A DNA stretch of 64,000 nucleotides from Pseudomonas gingeri (GTDB lineage Bacteria; Pseudomonadota; Gammaproteobacteria; Pseudomonadales; Pseudomonadaceae), in the NCBI RefSeq assembly GCF_013385425.1, contig NZ_JACAQA010000043.1, forward strand, positions 23,979-87,978. The letters are read 5' to 3'. Below the pieces are notes generated by a model, which saw only the letters and a program-made list of their open reading frames with translations, did not search any database and had not been told where the DNA came from. Shown here in pieces: positions 24,438-33,356 of this stretch (the stretch's first letter is position 1; each line of letters opens with the position of its first letter). The position numbers were made by a program, and so were the translations under genes.

Positions 24438-24787
24438 GATTGAGGCCTCTTTGCGGGTCATTGTCTGTGGGTCGCACACGCGATGAACAGATGCTAGAGA
24501 GCCCACGCCGCCAAACGAATACGCCCTTGGCAGGGGTCACCTTGTCATTTAGTCGTAATTTGGCCCTTCTGGAAAACCGCAAACGCGCAACGCTTCGTAC
24601 TTTAGTAGGGGTTTACCTGACTATCGTCGCATTCACAAAGCAGGGGGAGTGGCATGTAATGCCGCCATTACAAGAAAGGAATCGCCCTTATGCCGCCTAC
24701 CCCGGACCTCGTACCCTGAGCCCTTTCCCTGAACAACAGAGATACCCCGCCATCACACCGCAATCAAAAATAAACAGGTGCAAGGCC
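24438..24787. promoter_or_regulatory. exaC/erbR divergent control region with TACTTTAGTAGGGG motif
   Basis: This 350-base gap separates exaC from erbR. It contains TACTTTAGTAGGGG at 24598-24611, about 160 bases from exaC and 177 from erbR. The same motif with two changes (TACTTCGGTAGGGG) lies at 29262-29275 upstream of ercA. The core TAC-N6-GTA half-symmetry fits a LuxR/NarL-type response regulator site; ErbR is the obvious candidate. This is inferred from repetition only. Confidence 0.5.
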
Positions 24788-25453
24788 ATGTACAAAATTC
24801 TAATTGCCGATGATCACCCGCTGTTTCGTGAAGCCATCGCCAATGTGATCAGCGACGGTTTTCCGGGCTGCGAAGTGATGGAAACCGCCGACCTGGAGAG
24901 CGCGCTGACACTGACTCGGCGCCATGACGACTTCGACCTGATTCTGCTCGACCTGAATATGCCTGGCATGCACGGCCTCAATGGCCTGATCAATCTGCGC
25001 AACGAGGCGCCCACCATCCCGGTGGTGATCGTGTCCGCCGAACAAGACAAGCAGATTGTGCTGCAAGCCATCATGTACGGTGCGGTGGGCTTTATTACCA
25101 AGTCGTCGCCACGGGCGCAGATGACTGAAGCCATCGAGCAGATCCTCAACGGCAATGTCTATCTGCCTCCGGATATCATCCACTCGCCAAAGGCCGATAC
25201 CCGGCGCAGCATGAACAGCGCCCCCGGCTTTGCGCCTGAGTTACTCCAATCGCTGACCCGCAAGCAATTGCTGGTCCTGGAACGTATGACCAAGGGCGAG
25301 TCGAACAAACAGATCGGCTACACCCTGGAAATCGCCGAGACCACGGTCAAGGCGCACGTCTCGGCCATCCTGCGCAAGCTCAACGTGCATAACCGGGTCC
25401 AGGCGATTCTCAGCGCCGGGGATATCGATTTCACCGCCTACCTGCGGCGCTGA
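24788..25453 (+). CDS. erbR: LuxR/NarL response regulator ErbR (AgmR)
   Basis: A 221-residue response regulator. The receiver has the acidic pocket (ADDHP near residue 8), the phospho-acceptor Asp in LILLDLNMPGMHGL, and Lys in ITKSS. The C-terminal LuxR helix-turn-helix is LTRKQLLVLERMTKGESNKQ followed by AETTVKAHVSAILRKLNVHN. It matches ErbR/AgmR, which controls PQQ-dependent ethanol oxidation in Pseudomonas. The start at 24788 is set by the receiver; the upstream extension is not coding. It converges on nahK with a gap of only five bases. Confidence 0.93.
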   Translation: MYKILIADDHPLFREAIANVISDGFPGCEVMETADLESALTLTRRHDDFDLILLDLNMPGMHGLNGLINLRNEAPTIPVVIVSAEQDKQIVLQAIMYGAVGFITKSSPRAQMTEAIEQILNGNVYLPPDIIHSPKADTRRSMNSAPGFAPELLQSLTRKQLLVLERMTKGESNKQIGYTLEIAETTVKAHVSAILRKLNVHNRVQAILSAGDIDFTAYLRR

Positions 25454-25458
25454 ATGGG

Positions 25459-28050
25459 TCAACCCACCGACTCCTTGCCCAGCAGATGACTGATGGCAGT
25501 CTTGAGCTTCATCGGCCGCACCGGTTTGTGCATCAAGGTGTGGCCCAGCTCACGCATTTGCAGCTTCAGTTCATTGCTGTAGTTGGCCGTGATCATCAGC
25601 GCCGGCAAGGGCAAGCCACGTCGGGCGTTGATCGTGGCCACGACATCGACACCGTTCTGCTCATGGTCCAGGTGATAATCGGCAATCAACAGGTCGGCGT
25701 CGCCATGATAGTTGTCCACCTGCCGCGCCAGGTCCTGTTCGCACAGCGCGGTGACCACCTCGCAGCCCCAGCTTTCCAGGAGCGTGCGCATCCCCGCGCA
25801 AATCGTCGCATCATTGTCCAGCACCCAGATCCGTGCCCCGCGCAACCTTTCGAGCATGAGCCCCGTCATGGGTAACTGGATCTGTGGCTTGGGCGCGCAG
25901 AGGGTCAGCGGCACTTCGACAGCGAACATCGAGCCTTTGCCGGGGGTCGAGCGGACGCTGATCTTGTGCCCGAGGATCCCGGCGATTTTTTCGACAATGG
26001 CCAACCCGAGACCCAACCCGCGATCCTGATGGGGTCGTTGCGCGTCGCCGCGTTTGAACTCCTGGAAAATCTCCTCCAGTTTGTTCTCGGCAATCCCGAT
26101 ACCGGTATCCCAGACTTCGATGGACAGACAATGGCGATGCCGACGACAACCCAATACCACGCGGCCAGTGGTGGTGTAGCGGATGGCGTTGCTCAGCAGG
26201 TTGCGCAGAATCCGCGCGAGCAACTGGATATCGCTGCGCACCAGCGCCGAACACGGCACGAACGCCAGGCGCAAGCCCTCGCTGGCAGCCGCTTGCGCGA
26301 ACTCGACCGCCAGGTTTTCCAGCAGTTCGCTCAGGGCAAACGGCGCGATATCGGCCTTGATCACCCCGGCATCCAGCTTGGAGATATCGACCAGCGTGCC
26401 GAGCAGATTCTCCACGTCTTCCAGCGAATTGCTGACATTACGCACCAGGGTTGCGTTGGCCTCCGGTTCGCGGCGCTCCAACAAGGCACTGGTAAACAGG
26501 CGTGCGGCGTTGAGCGGCTGAAGCAGATCATGGCTGACGGCGGCCAGAAACTTGGTTTTCGACAGGTTGGCCTGCTCGGCTTCGAGCTTGGCTTCACGCA
26601 GGCGCGACTCGACCCGACTGCGCTCGTCGATCTCACGCAGCAACTGGCTGTTCAGGGTGGTCAACTCGGTGGTGCGCTCGCGGACTCGCTGCTCGAGGTT
26701 CTGATAAGCCTGGTGCAGCGCTTCGGCGGTACGGCGGCGTTCGGTGATATCGCGGATCAGCACAAAGATGCCGATCACTTCACCATTGGCCAAGCGATTG
26801 GGCACATAGGAGCGCAGCATGTAGCGCTCCTGATTGTTGATGTTGATCTCAGGGCATTCGAAGGTCACGCTTTCCCCCGCAAGGGCGCGTTCGACATAGG
26901 TTTCCAGGCGCTGGTAATGCTCTTCGCTGTGGACCTCGCGCAGGCTCTGTCCGAGCATCACGCCACGCGGCCAGCAGTACCACTGTTCATAGACCTTGTT
27001 GGTGAACTCATAGACCAGGTCGGCGTTCAGGTAGGCAATGAGCGCCGGCACATGGTCGGTGATCAGGCGGATCCAGCGCTCGCTCTCGCTGAGGGCTTCA
27101 GCATGCTGGTAGCGTTCGGTGATGTCCGTGAAGGTGTTGACGAAACCGCCGGTGGGTAAGGGATGCGTGCGAATTTCCAGCACCCGGCCATCGTCCAGCC
27201 GCTGCTCCCGTTCATGGATCACCCGGCCGTTGGCGTCGCGGCTGTCCGGCGTCAACAGCTCCAGTTCGCTGTCGGCGATGACCTCGGAAAACAGCCTGTG
27301 CGCGGCAACCGGCGCCAGCCCGCTCAGCTCCAGGAAACGCCGATTCCACAGTTCCAGGATGCCCTCGGCGTTGACCATCGCGACACCCTGGGACAGGTTG
27401 TCGACGGCCCGTTGCAGCAGGTGCGACTTCTGCGCGACGGCTTGCTCGCGGCGCATGGTTTCGCTGAGTTTGACGTCCGTGATGTCGGTAAACAGGATCA
27501 CCCGGCCACCCTCGCGGGTCGGCCGCTCGCTGACCTGCAGCCAGCGACCATCATTCAGACGGTACAGCAGGTGTGCGCCGGCGCTGTGCCGTGGCTCTTC
27601 ACTGAACAGCCCGGTACTGGCCAGCAGCCGCTTGACCTCGGTCAAGCGCATGCCCGCGATGATCCGTACCCGGCTGTTGGCCCAGAACGCCTTGAAGCGA
27701 CTGTTGAACAGCACGATGCGCTGGTCTTCATCGAACAGCACGAACGCATCGGAAATACTTTCAATGGCATCGACCAGATGTTGATGGGCCGTTTCCGCCC
27801 GCAGGCGTGCGTCACTGAGCAGATGATTGCTGGCCTTGAGCTCGGCCATGGCCTGGTTCAACGCATCGGTACGCTCCCTGACCTGTTCGGCCAGGACCAC
27901 CGAGTGCTGAAAGGCCGCATAGGAATCATTGCCACGGGCGGTCCCGGACTCGACCCGCTCGATCAGCGCCGTATTGATCCGCCGCAGCTTGTGATTGTCC
28001 CGCCGCAGTTGTTCGATCTGCTCAAGCAGCTCAGCGGGAGATGACTGCAC
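25459..28050 (-). CDS. nahK: Hybrid sensor histidine kinase NahK (ErcS')
   Basis: A kinase of about 863 residues: N-terminal coiled coil (LLEQIEQLRRDNHKLRRIN), at least three PAS domains (for example SISDAFVLFDEDQRIVLFNS), then a dimerisation/H-box FLAAVSHDLLQPLNAARLFT. Next are a HATPase with DTGIGIAENKLEEIF and GLGLGLAIVEKIAGILG, and a C-terminal receiver (LLIADYHLDHEQNG). It matches the NosP-associated kinase of pseudomonads. GTG at 28050 with GGA upstream overlaps nosP by 20 bases and is preferred; an in-frame ATG at 28101 is possible. NahK is known to answer NosP and feed the HptB/biofilm pathway, and as ErcS' to affect ethanol oxidation. Confidence 0.9.
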   Translation of the reverse strand: MQSSPAELLEQIEQLRRDNHKLRRINTALIERVESGTARGNDSYAAFQHSVVLAEQVRERTDALNQAMAELKASNHLLSDARLRAETAHQHLVDAIESISDAFVLFDEDQRIVLFNSRFKAFWANSRVRIIAGMRLTEVKRLLASTGLFSEEPRHSAGAHLLYRLNDGRWLQVSERPTREGGRVILFTDITDVKLSETMRREQAVAQKSHLLQRAVDNLSQGVAMVNAEGILELWNRRFLELSGLAPVAAHRLFSEVIADSELELLTPDSRDANGRVIHEREQRLDDGRVLEIRTHPLPTGGFVNTFTDITERYQHAEALSESERWIRLITDHVPALIAYLNADLVYEFTNKVYEQWYCWPRGVMLGQSLREVHSEEHYQRLETYVERALAGESVTFECPEININNQERYMLRSYVPNRLANGEVIGIFVLIRDITERRRTAEALHQAYQNLEQRVRERTTELTTLNSQLLREIDERSRVESRLREAKLEAEQANLSKTKFLAAVSHDLLQPLNAARLFTSALLERREPEANATLVRNVSNSLEDVENLLGTLVDISKLDAGVIKADIAPFALSELLENLAVEFAQAAASEGLRLAFVPCSALVRSDIQLLARILRNLLSNAIRYTTTGRVVLGCRRHRHCLSIEVWDTGIGIAENKLEEIFQEFKRGDAQRPHQDRGLGLGLAIVEKIAGILGHKISVRSTPGKGSMFAVEVPLTLCAPKPQIQLPMTGLMLERLRGARIWVLDNDATICAGMRTLLESWGCEVVTALCEQDLARQVDNYHGDADLLIADYHLDHEQNGVDVVATINARRGLPLPALMITANYSNELKLQMRELGHTLMHKPVRPMKLKTAISHLLGKESVG

Positions 28051-29194
28051 GGTTGCGTCCAATGGCGACACCGGTAAAGGTCTGGTTGATATGCATGCCA
28101 TTGAACTGCTCTCCGTAGGTATTGAAACCTATCACCCGCTGCTCGCGCAGAAAGGCGCCGATCTGCTGGACGCTGCCATCGTCTTCCAGCTCCAGGCGCC
28201 GCAGGAAACAGTCGCAGCCGATGGTCAGCAACAACGGCCCCAGGCGCTCCCGCAAGCCGTCGAACAGCGTCTGCAGGTTCGGCAGCAAGGGGCCGGGCGT
28301 CATCGCCGTGAGCACGATGCCGTTCTCCACCGCACAGTAAAAGCTCAGGCTCAGGTCAGGATTGACCTGTTGAATGGCCCTGACGTAGTACTGATCGTTG
28401 ATACGAACCGCCAGCGGGTGAGCGGCAAAAACCTGGTGATTGAGTTGTGCCACGGGCACCCCGATGATCTGCGCGTATTCCTCGGCCGCAGGCTCGGCAT
28501 TGAGTTCGTAGACCCGGCGCATGCCGCTATCGGCGCGGGTGACCACCAGCTTTTCCGCACGCGGCAGAATGTGGTGCGTGGTGAACACTTCGAAGTCCAA
28601 CCAGGTATTGACCAACAGCACCACGGCCGCGCCGCTGTGGAATTCGCCGCCGAAGTACACATGGGTATGGGTCAGGTAGTTATCGTCTCCGGCAGAGCCG
28701 CCAAAGTGCGGGATATCGCCCAAGGCGGCGCTCAGCGCGGCAAGGACCGTTTCCTCGCGGCTGGACAGGCCGTCGAGCAGTGTCAGGGCAAAACTGTTGC
28801 CCTTGATCGGCGCCAGGCTGTTGCTGCGACAGCCGCCGACCAGTCGCTCGACCATTTGCTGGGCGTCGATCAGGCTGAAACGTTCCAATTCGTCGATCAG
28901 CTCGGCAGCAATGGAGAAATGCCGATGATCAAAACCCACCGCGGTCACACAGCCTCGGCCATAGCCCTGCGGGGTAATTTCCCCGGCGCTGGTACAGCCC
29001 ACCACGCGAATGCCGCCAAAGCTCTGCTGCAATGCGCTGCCCAGGGCGCGCAAATCGTATTCGACCGAACAAAAGAACAGCACAAACCCCAAGTACGGGT
29101 GCAATAGCTGCCGCGCCAGCTCCTGGGCCACCTCTTGCGCCTCGGTTGCCATCGACATCGCGCTGATTATGCCGTCTGTTTGGGTCTGTCCCAT
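28031..29194 (-). CDS. nosP: FIST-domain heme nitric oxide sensor NosP
   Basis: A 387-residue cytoplasmic protein made of FIST_N (VVGCTSAGEITPQGYGRGCV, AVGFDHRHFSIAAELIDEL) and FIST_C (LTAMTPGPLLPNLQTLFDGL, CDCFLRRLELEDDGSVQQIG). Its place immediately upstream of the hybrid kinase gene, with coupling overlap, matches NosP of Pseudomonas aeruginosa, which binds NO through heme and inhibits NahK. The ATG at 29194 was chosen; a TTG at 29209 and an ATG at 29158 are alternatives and no strong ribosome site decides. It is divergent from ercA. Confidence 0.9.
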   Translation of the reverse strand: MGQTQTDGIISAMSMATEAQEVAQELARQLLHPYLGFVLFFCSVEYDLRALGSALQQSFGGIRVVGCTSAGEITPQGYGRGCVTAVGFDHRHFSIAAELIDELERFSLIDAQQMVERLVGGCRSNSLAPIKGNSFALTLLDGLSSREETVLAALSAALGDIPHFGGSAGDDNYLTHTHVYFGGEFHSGAAVVLLVNTWLDFEVFTTHHILPRAEKLVVTRADSGMRRVYELNAEPAAEEYAQIIGVPVAQLNHQVFAAHPLAVRINDQYYVRAIQQVNPDLSLSFYCAVENGIVLTAMTPGPLLPNLQTLFDGLRERLGPLLLTIGCDCFLRRLELEDDGSVQQIGAFLREQRVIGFNTYGEQFNGMHINQTFTGVAIGRNRAVISR

Positions 29195-29441
29195 GGTCGC
29201 CGTCCGCAAAGTGCGCTGTCTGATCCTTCAGTCTACGAAGACTGGACCCGGGTCCGTATCCTACTTCGGTAGGGGGTCCCCCCTGCGATGGGAGGAAGCC
29301 GCGTGCCATTACGACCAAAGACCCCCCTTGCGAGGACTAAAGGACCATTTAACCGTTATGCCATCGTTCCTAGGATGAGTGCGTCTTGATGAATGCACCA
29401 CCGGCCGTTCAGGCCAATAATCACAATAACGAGGGCTAGTC
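29195..29441. promoter_or_regulatory. nosP/ercA divergent control region with dyads
   Basis: The region contains the perfect 12-bp palindrome GGACCCGGGTCC at 29244-29255 and, directly after it, TACTTCGGTAGGGG at 29262-29275, the motif shared with the exaC/erbR region. CTACGAAG (29233-29240) and CTTCGGTAG (29265-29273) also form an inverted pair around the palindrome. The motif is about 167 bases upstream of ercA. Likely operators for ErbR or a related regulator. Confidence 0.5.
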
Positions 29442-30590
29442 ATGAGCAGCACGTTCTTCATTCCGTCCGTAAACATGATGGGCATCGGCAGTCTCGATGA
29501 AGCCATGGTCGCCATTCGCAAATATGGTTTGCGTCACGCCCTGATCGTCACCGACGCCGGCCTGGCAAAAGCTGGGGTCGCGGACAAGGTCGCCAAATTG
29601 CTGGCGGCGCAGGACATCCAGGCGACCCTATTCGATGGGGCCAAGCCGAACCCGACCGTCAGTAACGTCGAAAACGGTCTGGAGCGACTCAAGCTCAGCG
29701 GCGCCGACTTCATCATCTCCCTCGGCGGTGGCTCGCCCCATGACTGCGCCAAGGGCATCGCCTTGTGTGCGACCAATGGCGGGCATATCAGTGACTACGA
29801 AGGCGTCGATCAGTCTGCCAAACCACAAATGCCACTGGTTGCCATCAATACCACGGCGGGCACCGCCAGCGAGATGACCCGCTTTTGCATCATCACCGAC
29901 GAAACCCGCCACGTGAAAATGGCCATCGTCGACCGTAACGTGACGCCACTGCTGTCGGTCAACGATCCCTCATTGATGGCCGCCATGCCCAAAGGCCTGA
30001 CCGCCGCCACCGGCATGGACGCGTTGACCCACGCCATCGAAGCCTATGTTTCCACCGCGGCCACGCCCATCACCGATGCCTGCGCGCTCAAGGCCGTGGA
30101 GCTGATCTCCGCCAACCTGCGCAATGCGGTCGCCAACGGCGGCGACATGCAGGCGCGGGAGAATATGGCCTACGCGCAGTTCCTGGCCGGGATGGCGTTC
30201 AACAACGCCTCCCTGGGCTACGTGCACGCCATGGCCCACCAACTGGGTGGCTTCTATGACCTGCCCCACGGTGTTTGCAACGCGATATTGCTGCCCCACG
30301 TCGAGAGCTTCAACGCCAGCGTTTCCCAGGCTCGCCTGACGGACGTCGCCAGGGCGATGGGGATCGATACCCAGCATCTTGACCACGAGCAAGGCGCGGT
30401 CGCGGCCATTGCCGGCATCCGTAAATTGTCTTTGGACGTTGGCATTCCAGGCGGCCTGACTGAATTGGGGGTCAAGGTGGAGGACATTCCAACATTGGCG
30501 GCCAATGCCATGAAAGACGCCTGCGGCTTCACCAACCCGCGGACGGCAGAACAGGCGCAAATCGAAGAGATTTTCCACGCCGCGATGTGA
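29442..30590 (+). CDS. ercA: Iron-containing alcohol dehydrogenase ErcA
   Basis: A 382-residue group III alcohol dehydrogenase. It has the NAD-binding ISLGGGSPHDCAKGIAL, NTTAGTASEMTRFCII and the metal site region (MDALTHAIEAYVS, GYVHAMAHQLGGFYDLPHGV with the His ligands). It matches the PA1991/YiaY-like ErcA protein, named for its effect on ethanol oxidation regulation; its own substrate is not settled. The ATG follows an AACGAGGGC site. It is separated from nosP by a 247-base divergent region that shares an element with exaC/erbR. Confidence 0.9.
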   Translation: MSSTFFIPSVNMMGIGSLDEAMVAIRKYGLRHALIVTDAGLAKAGVADKVAKLLAAQDIQATLFDGAKPNPTVSNVENGLERLKLSGADFIISLGGGSPHDCAKGIALCATNGGHISDYEGVDQSAKPQMPLVAINTTAGTASEMTRFCIITDETRHVKMAIVDRNVTPLLSVNDPSLMAAMPKGLTAATGMDALTHAIEAYVSTAATPITDACALKAVELISANLRNAVANGGDMQARENMAYAQFLAGMAFNNASLGYVHAMAHQLGGFYDLPHGVCNAILLPHVESFNASVSQARLTDVARAMGIDTQHLDHEQGAVAAIAGIRKLSLDVGIPGGLTELGVKVEDIPTLAANAMKDACGFTNPRTAEQAQIEEIFHAAM

Positions 30591-30651
30591 TTGCAACACG
30601 ATGAGCGCCAGGAACCTGACCGGGCTCCTGGCGCCCACGTTCGATCAGGGC

Positions 30652-31839
30652 TCAGCGCCCCGCCCCTGCCCGGCCAGCGCGATAAACCGAGAGGCCGTAG
30701 AACGCCAGCGCCAGGCCTGCTAACACGCCCCCCACCACGCCGACATAGGCAAACCCGAGTTGCCGCCCCACCCAACTGCCCACCAGTGCCCCGCCACCGA
30801 TCCCGATGTTGTAGATCCCCGAGAACAGAGCCATCGCCACATCGGTTGCGTCCGGCGCCAGCACCAGCACCTTCGATTGCAGCGACAGCCCGAAGCACAT
30901 GATCGCCATGCCCCAGAACACGCTGAGTATCCCCAGCGTCGAAACCCCGCCACTCAACGGCAACAGCAATGCCAGGCACAGCACCAGCAACGCCGTGGCC
31001 GCCAGCAGAAAGCGCTGTGGGTGCTGCCGATTGAATCGACTGAACAGCAGCGAGCCGAAAATCCCCGCGCCACCGAACAGCAGCAGGATCAGGGTCACCA
31101 CCTCGCCACTCATGCCGGCCACGGTTTTGATGAACGGTTCGATATAGCTATAGGCCGTGAACTGAGCCGTGATCACCGTCGCCGTCAGGCCGTAGACCGC
31201 CACCAGTGCGGGGCGTTTGAACAGTATGGGCAGGCTTCTCAGGGAGCCCGAGTTCTGGCTCGGCAGCAACGGCAGGCTTCTGCCCAGCCAGAGCACCAGG
31301 GCGCCGGCCATCAACGCAATCACCAGAAAGGTGGTGCGCCAGCCCATGGCTTCGCCGAGCAGACGGCCCAGCGGAATCCCCAGCACCAAGGCCATGGATG
31401 TCCCGGTCGCCAGCAGGCCCAGCGCCTGCACCTGCTTGCCCTTCGGCGCCACCCGCACCGCGAGGGACGCGGTGATGGACCAGAACAGCGCATGGGACAA
31501 GGCGATGCCGATCCGGCTCACCAGCAGGACACCAAAGCTTGCGGCCAAGCTGGACAGCACATGGCTGACAATGAACAGGCCGAACAGCACCATCAGCAGT
31601 TTGCGTCGTTCGACGTTGCGGGTGAGCAGCATCACCGGCAGCGAGGTCAGGGACACCACCCAGGCATAGATCGTCAGCATCAGCCCGACCTGCGCGCTCG
31701 ACAGGTCGAAGCTGTCGCCGATGGCACTCAACAGGCCGACCGGCACGAATTCGGTGGTGTTGAAGACAAAGGCCGCCAACGCCAGCGCAATGACCGGTTG
31801 CCAGTTGTCGGGGGTTTCTGTGGTGGGGCTGCTACTCAT
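30652..31839 (-). CDS. MFS sugar efflux transporter, SotB type
   Basis: A 395-residue, 12-segment major facilitator of the SotB/YdeA family: LALAAFVFNTTEFVPVGLLS at the start of helix 1, motif A RNVERRKLLMVLFG, and GIALSHALFWSITASLAVRV. Family members export arabinose, IPTG or other sugars. It converges on ercA with about 60 bases between the stops. It is monocistronic by context; no regulator is adjacent. Confidence 0.86.
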   Translation of the reverse strand: MSSSPTTETPDNWQPVIALALAAFVFNTTEFVPVGLLSAIGDSFDLSSAQVGLMLTIYAWVVSLTSLPVMLLTRNVERRKLLMVLFGLFIVSHVLSSLAASFGVLLVSRIGIALSHALFWSITASLAVRVAPKGKQVQALGLLATGTSMALVLGIPLGRLLGEAMGWRTTFLVIALMAGALVLWLGRSLPLLPSQNSGSLRSLPILFKRPALVAVYGLTATVITAQFTAYSYIEPFIKTVAGMSGEVVTLILLLFGGAGIFGSLLFSRFNRQHPQRFLLAATALLVLCLALLLPLSGGVSTLGILSVFWGMAIMCFGLSLQSKVLVLAPDATDVAMALFSGIYNIGIGGGALVGSWVGRQLGFAYVGVVGGVLAGLALAFYGLSVYRAGRAGAGR

Positions 31840-32010
31840 TTAAAAATCCGTCATACGCTATCGAAGAGCCACTGGTTGGTGGTTCAGGGGCCGGGCAGCC
31901 AAAAGAAAAGCCGGTCGAGGTGAAATGGGTGGCTGACACGATGCAAGTATCGCTCCTTGGAGGGGATTCATCGCTGAAAGTTGCTGGCCTTGTCGAGCGC
32001 TATTACCCAC

Positions 32011-32041
32011 AAATAAAAACGCCGCTCAAAGAGCGGCGTTC
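32011..32041 (-). terminator. Intrinsic terminator of the carboxynorspermidine operon
   Basis: On the minus strand ACGCCGCTC and GAGCGGCGT pair around a TTT loop and are followed by TTTTATTTG (stem 32019-32040 region, T run at 32011-32019). It lies 45 bases after the stop of the gene at 32086, as expected for a rho-independent terminator. Confidence 0.88.
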
Positions 32042-32085
32042 TTGCGCATGGAACAGGGAACGAGACTCACACTAGCGTGGAGGTC

Positions 32086-33330
32086 TCAGGCCTTGCCGTT
32101 CCAGGGGCGGTCTCCGTGTTCGTCCTTGATACGGGTCGGCAGGCCCATCACGTCCAGTGCCTTGAGGAACGGCTCAGCCGGCAGCTCCTCGACGTTGGCC
32201 ATGCGTTGCACGTCCCACTCGCCGCGAGCGACCAGCAAGGCCGCCGCCACAGGTGGCACGCCCGCGGTATAGGAAATGCCCTGGCTGTCGGTTTCGGCGT
32301 AGGCTTCCTCGTGGTCCGCCACGTTGTAGATAAACACCTCACGCGGCTGGCCGTCCTTGGTGCCCTTGACCAGGTCGCCAATGCAGGTCTTGCCGGTATA
32401 GCCGGGTGCCAGCGAGCTTGGGTCAGGGAGCACGGCCTTGACCACTTTCAGCGGCACCACTTCCAGGCCTTCGGCGGTCTTGACCGGTTGCTCGGAGAGC
32501 AGGCCAAGGTTCCTGAGCACCGTGAACACATTGATGTAGTGCTCGCCAAAGCTCATCCAGAAACGCACATTGGGCACGCCGAGATTCTTCGACAGCGAGT
32601 GCACTTCATCGTGGCCGGTCAGGTACAGGTTCTGCGCCCCGACCACTGGCAGATCGTCAGTGCGCTTGACTTCGAACATGGTGTTGCTGGTCCACTGGCT
32701 GTTCTGCCAGCTCCACACCTGCCCGGTGAATTCGCGGAAATTGATTTCCGGATCGAAATTGGTGGCGAAATACTTGCCATGGGAACCGGCATTGACATCA
32801 AGGATGTCGATCGAGTCAATGCTGTCAAAATACTGTTGCTGCGCCAATGCGGCATAGGCATTGACCACACCCGGATCGAAGCCCACACCGAGAATGGCAG
32901 TGATGTTCTTCTGCTTGCATTCCTCGAGGTGCTTCCACTCGTAGTTGCCATACCAGGGCGGCGTCTCGCAGACTTTGCCCGGCTCTTCATGAATGGCGGT
33001 GTCCAGATAGGCCACGCCGGTATCGATGCAGGCACGCAGCACCGACATGTTCAGGAAGGACGAACCGACGTTGATGACGATCTGCGATTCGGTTTCGCGG
33101 ATCAGTGCCTTCGTCGCTTCGACATCCAGGGCGTTCAACGAGAAGGCCTGGATATCGGCGGGCACCTTGAGGCTGCCCTTGGCTTTGACGCTGTCGATGA
33201 TGGCCTGGCATTTGGAGATGTTGCGCGACGCGATAGCAATACGACCGAGTTCGTCGTTGTGCTGCGCGCACTTGTGGGCCACCACCTTGGCGACACCTCC
33301 TGCACCAATGATAAGTACGTTCTTCTTCAA
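32086..33330 (-). CDS. Carboxynorspermidine/carboxyspermidine synthase (saccharopine dehydrogenase family)
   Basis: A 414-residue NAD(P)-dependent enzyme with the Rossmann start NVLIIGAGGVAKVVAHKCAQ and the family segments AILGVGFDPGVVNAYAALAQ and VNAGSHGKYFATNFDPEINF. Such dehydrogenases condense aspartate semialdehyde with a diamine to give carboxynorspermidine or carboxyspermidine. The gene is followed by the intrinsic terminator and preceded, 26 bases away, by nspC on the same strand, so the two make a polyamine operon. Confidence 0.9.
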   Translation of the reverse strand: MKKNVLIIGAGGVAKVVAHKCAQHNDELGRIAIASRNISKCQAIIDSVKAKGSLKVPADIQAFSLNALDVEATKALIRETESQIVINVGSSFLNMSVLRACIDTGVAYLDTAIHEEPGKVCETPPWYGNYEWKHLEECKQKNITAILGVGFDPGVVNAYAALAQQQYFDSIDSIDILDVNAGSHGKYFATNFDPEINFREFTGQVWSWQNSQWTSNTMFEVKRTDDLPVVGAQNLYLTGHDEVHSLSKNLGVPNVRFWMSFGEHYINVFTVLRNLGLLSEQPVKTAEGLEVVPLKVVKAVLPDPSSLAPGYTGKTCIGDLVKGTKDGQPREVFIYNVADHEEAYAETDSQGISYTAGVPPVAAALLVARGEWDVQRMANVEELPAEPFLKALDVMGLPTRIKDEHGDRPWNGKA

Positions 33331-33356
33331 TTATCTATTTCTCTTTATCTGCCAGC

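Noticed and set aside
22641..24443. 600-residue open frame antisense to exaC
   Set aside because: It lies opposite a clear aldehyde dehydrogenase and has no family motif; its length comes from the absence of stop codons opposite GC-biased codons.
25966..27159. Long frame antisense to nahK, and similar frames over nosP, the polyamine genes and the YdeP-like gene
   Set aside because: All lie opposite well-supported genes, are full of Arg, Gln, His and Gly, and have no recognisable domain.
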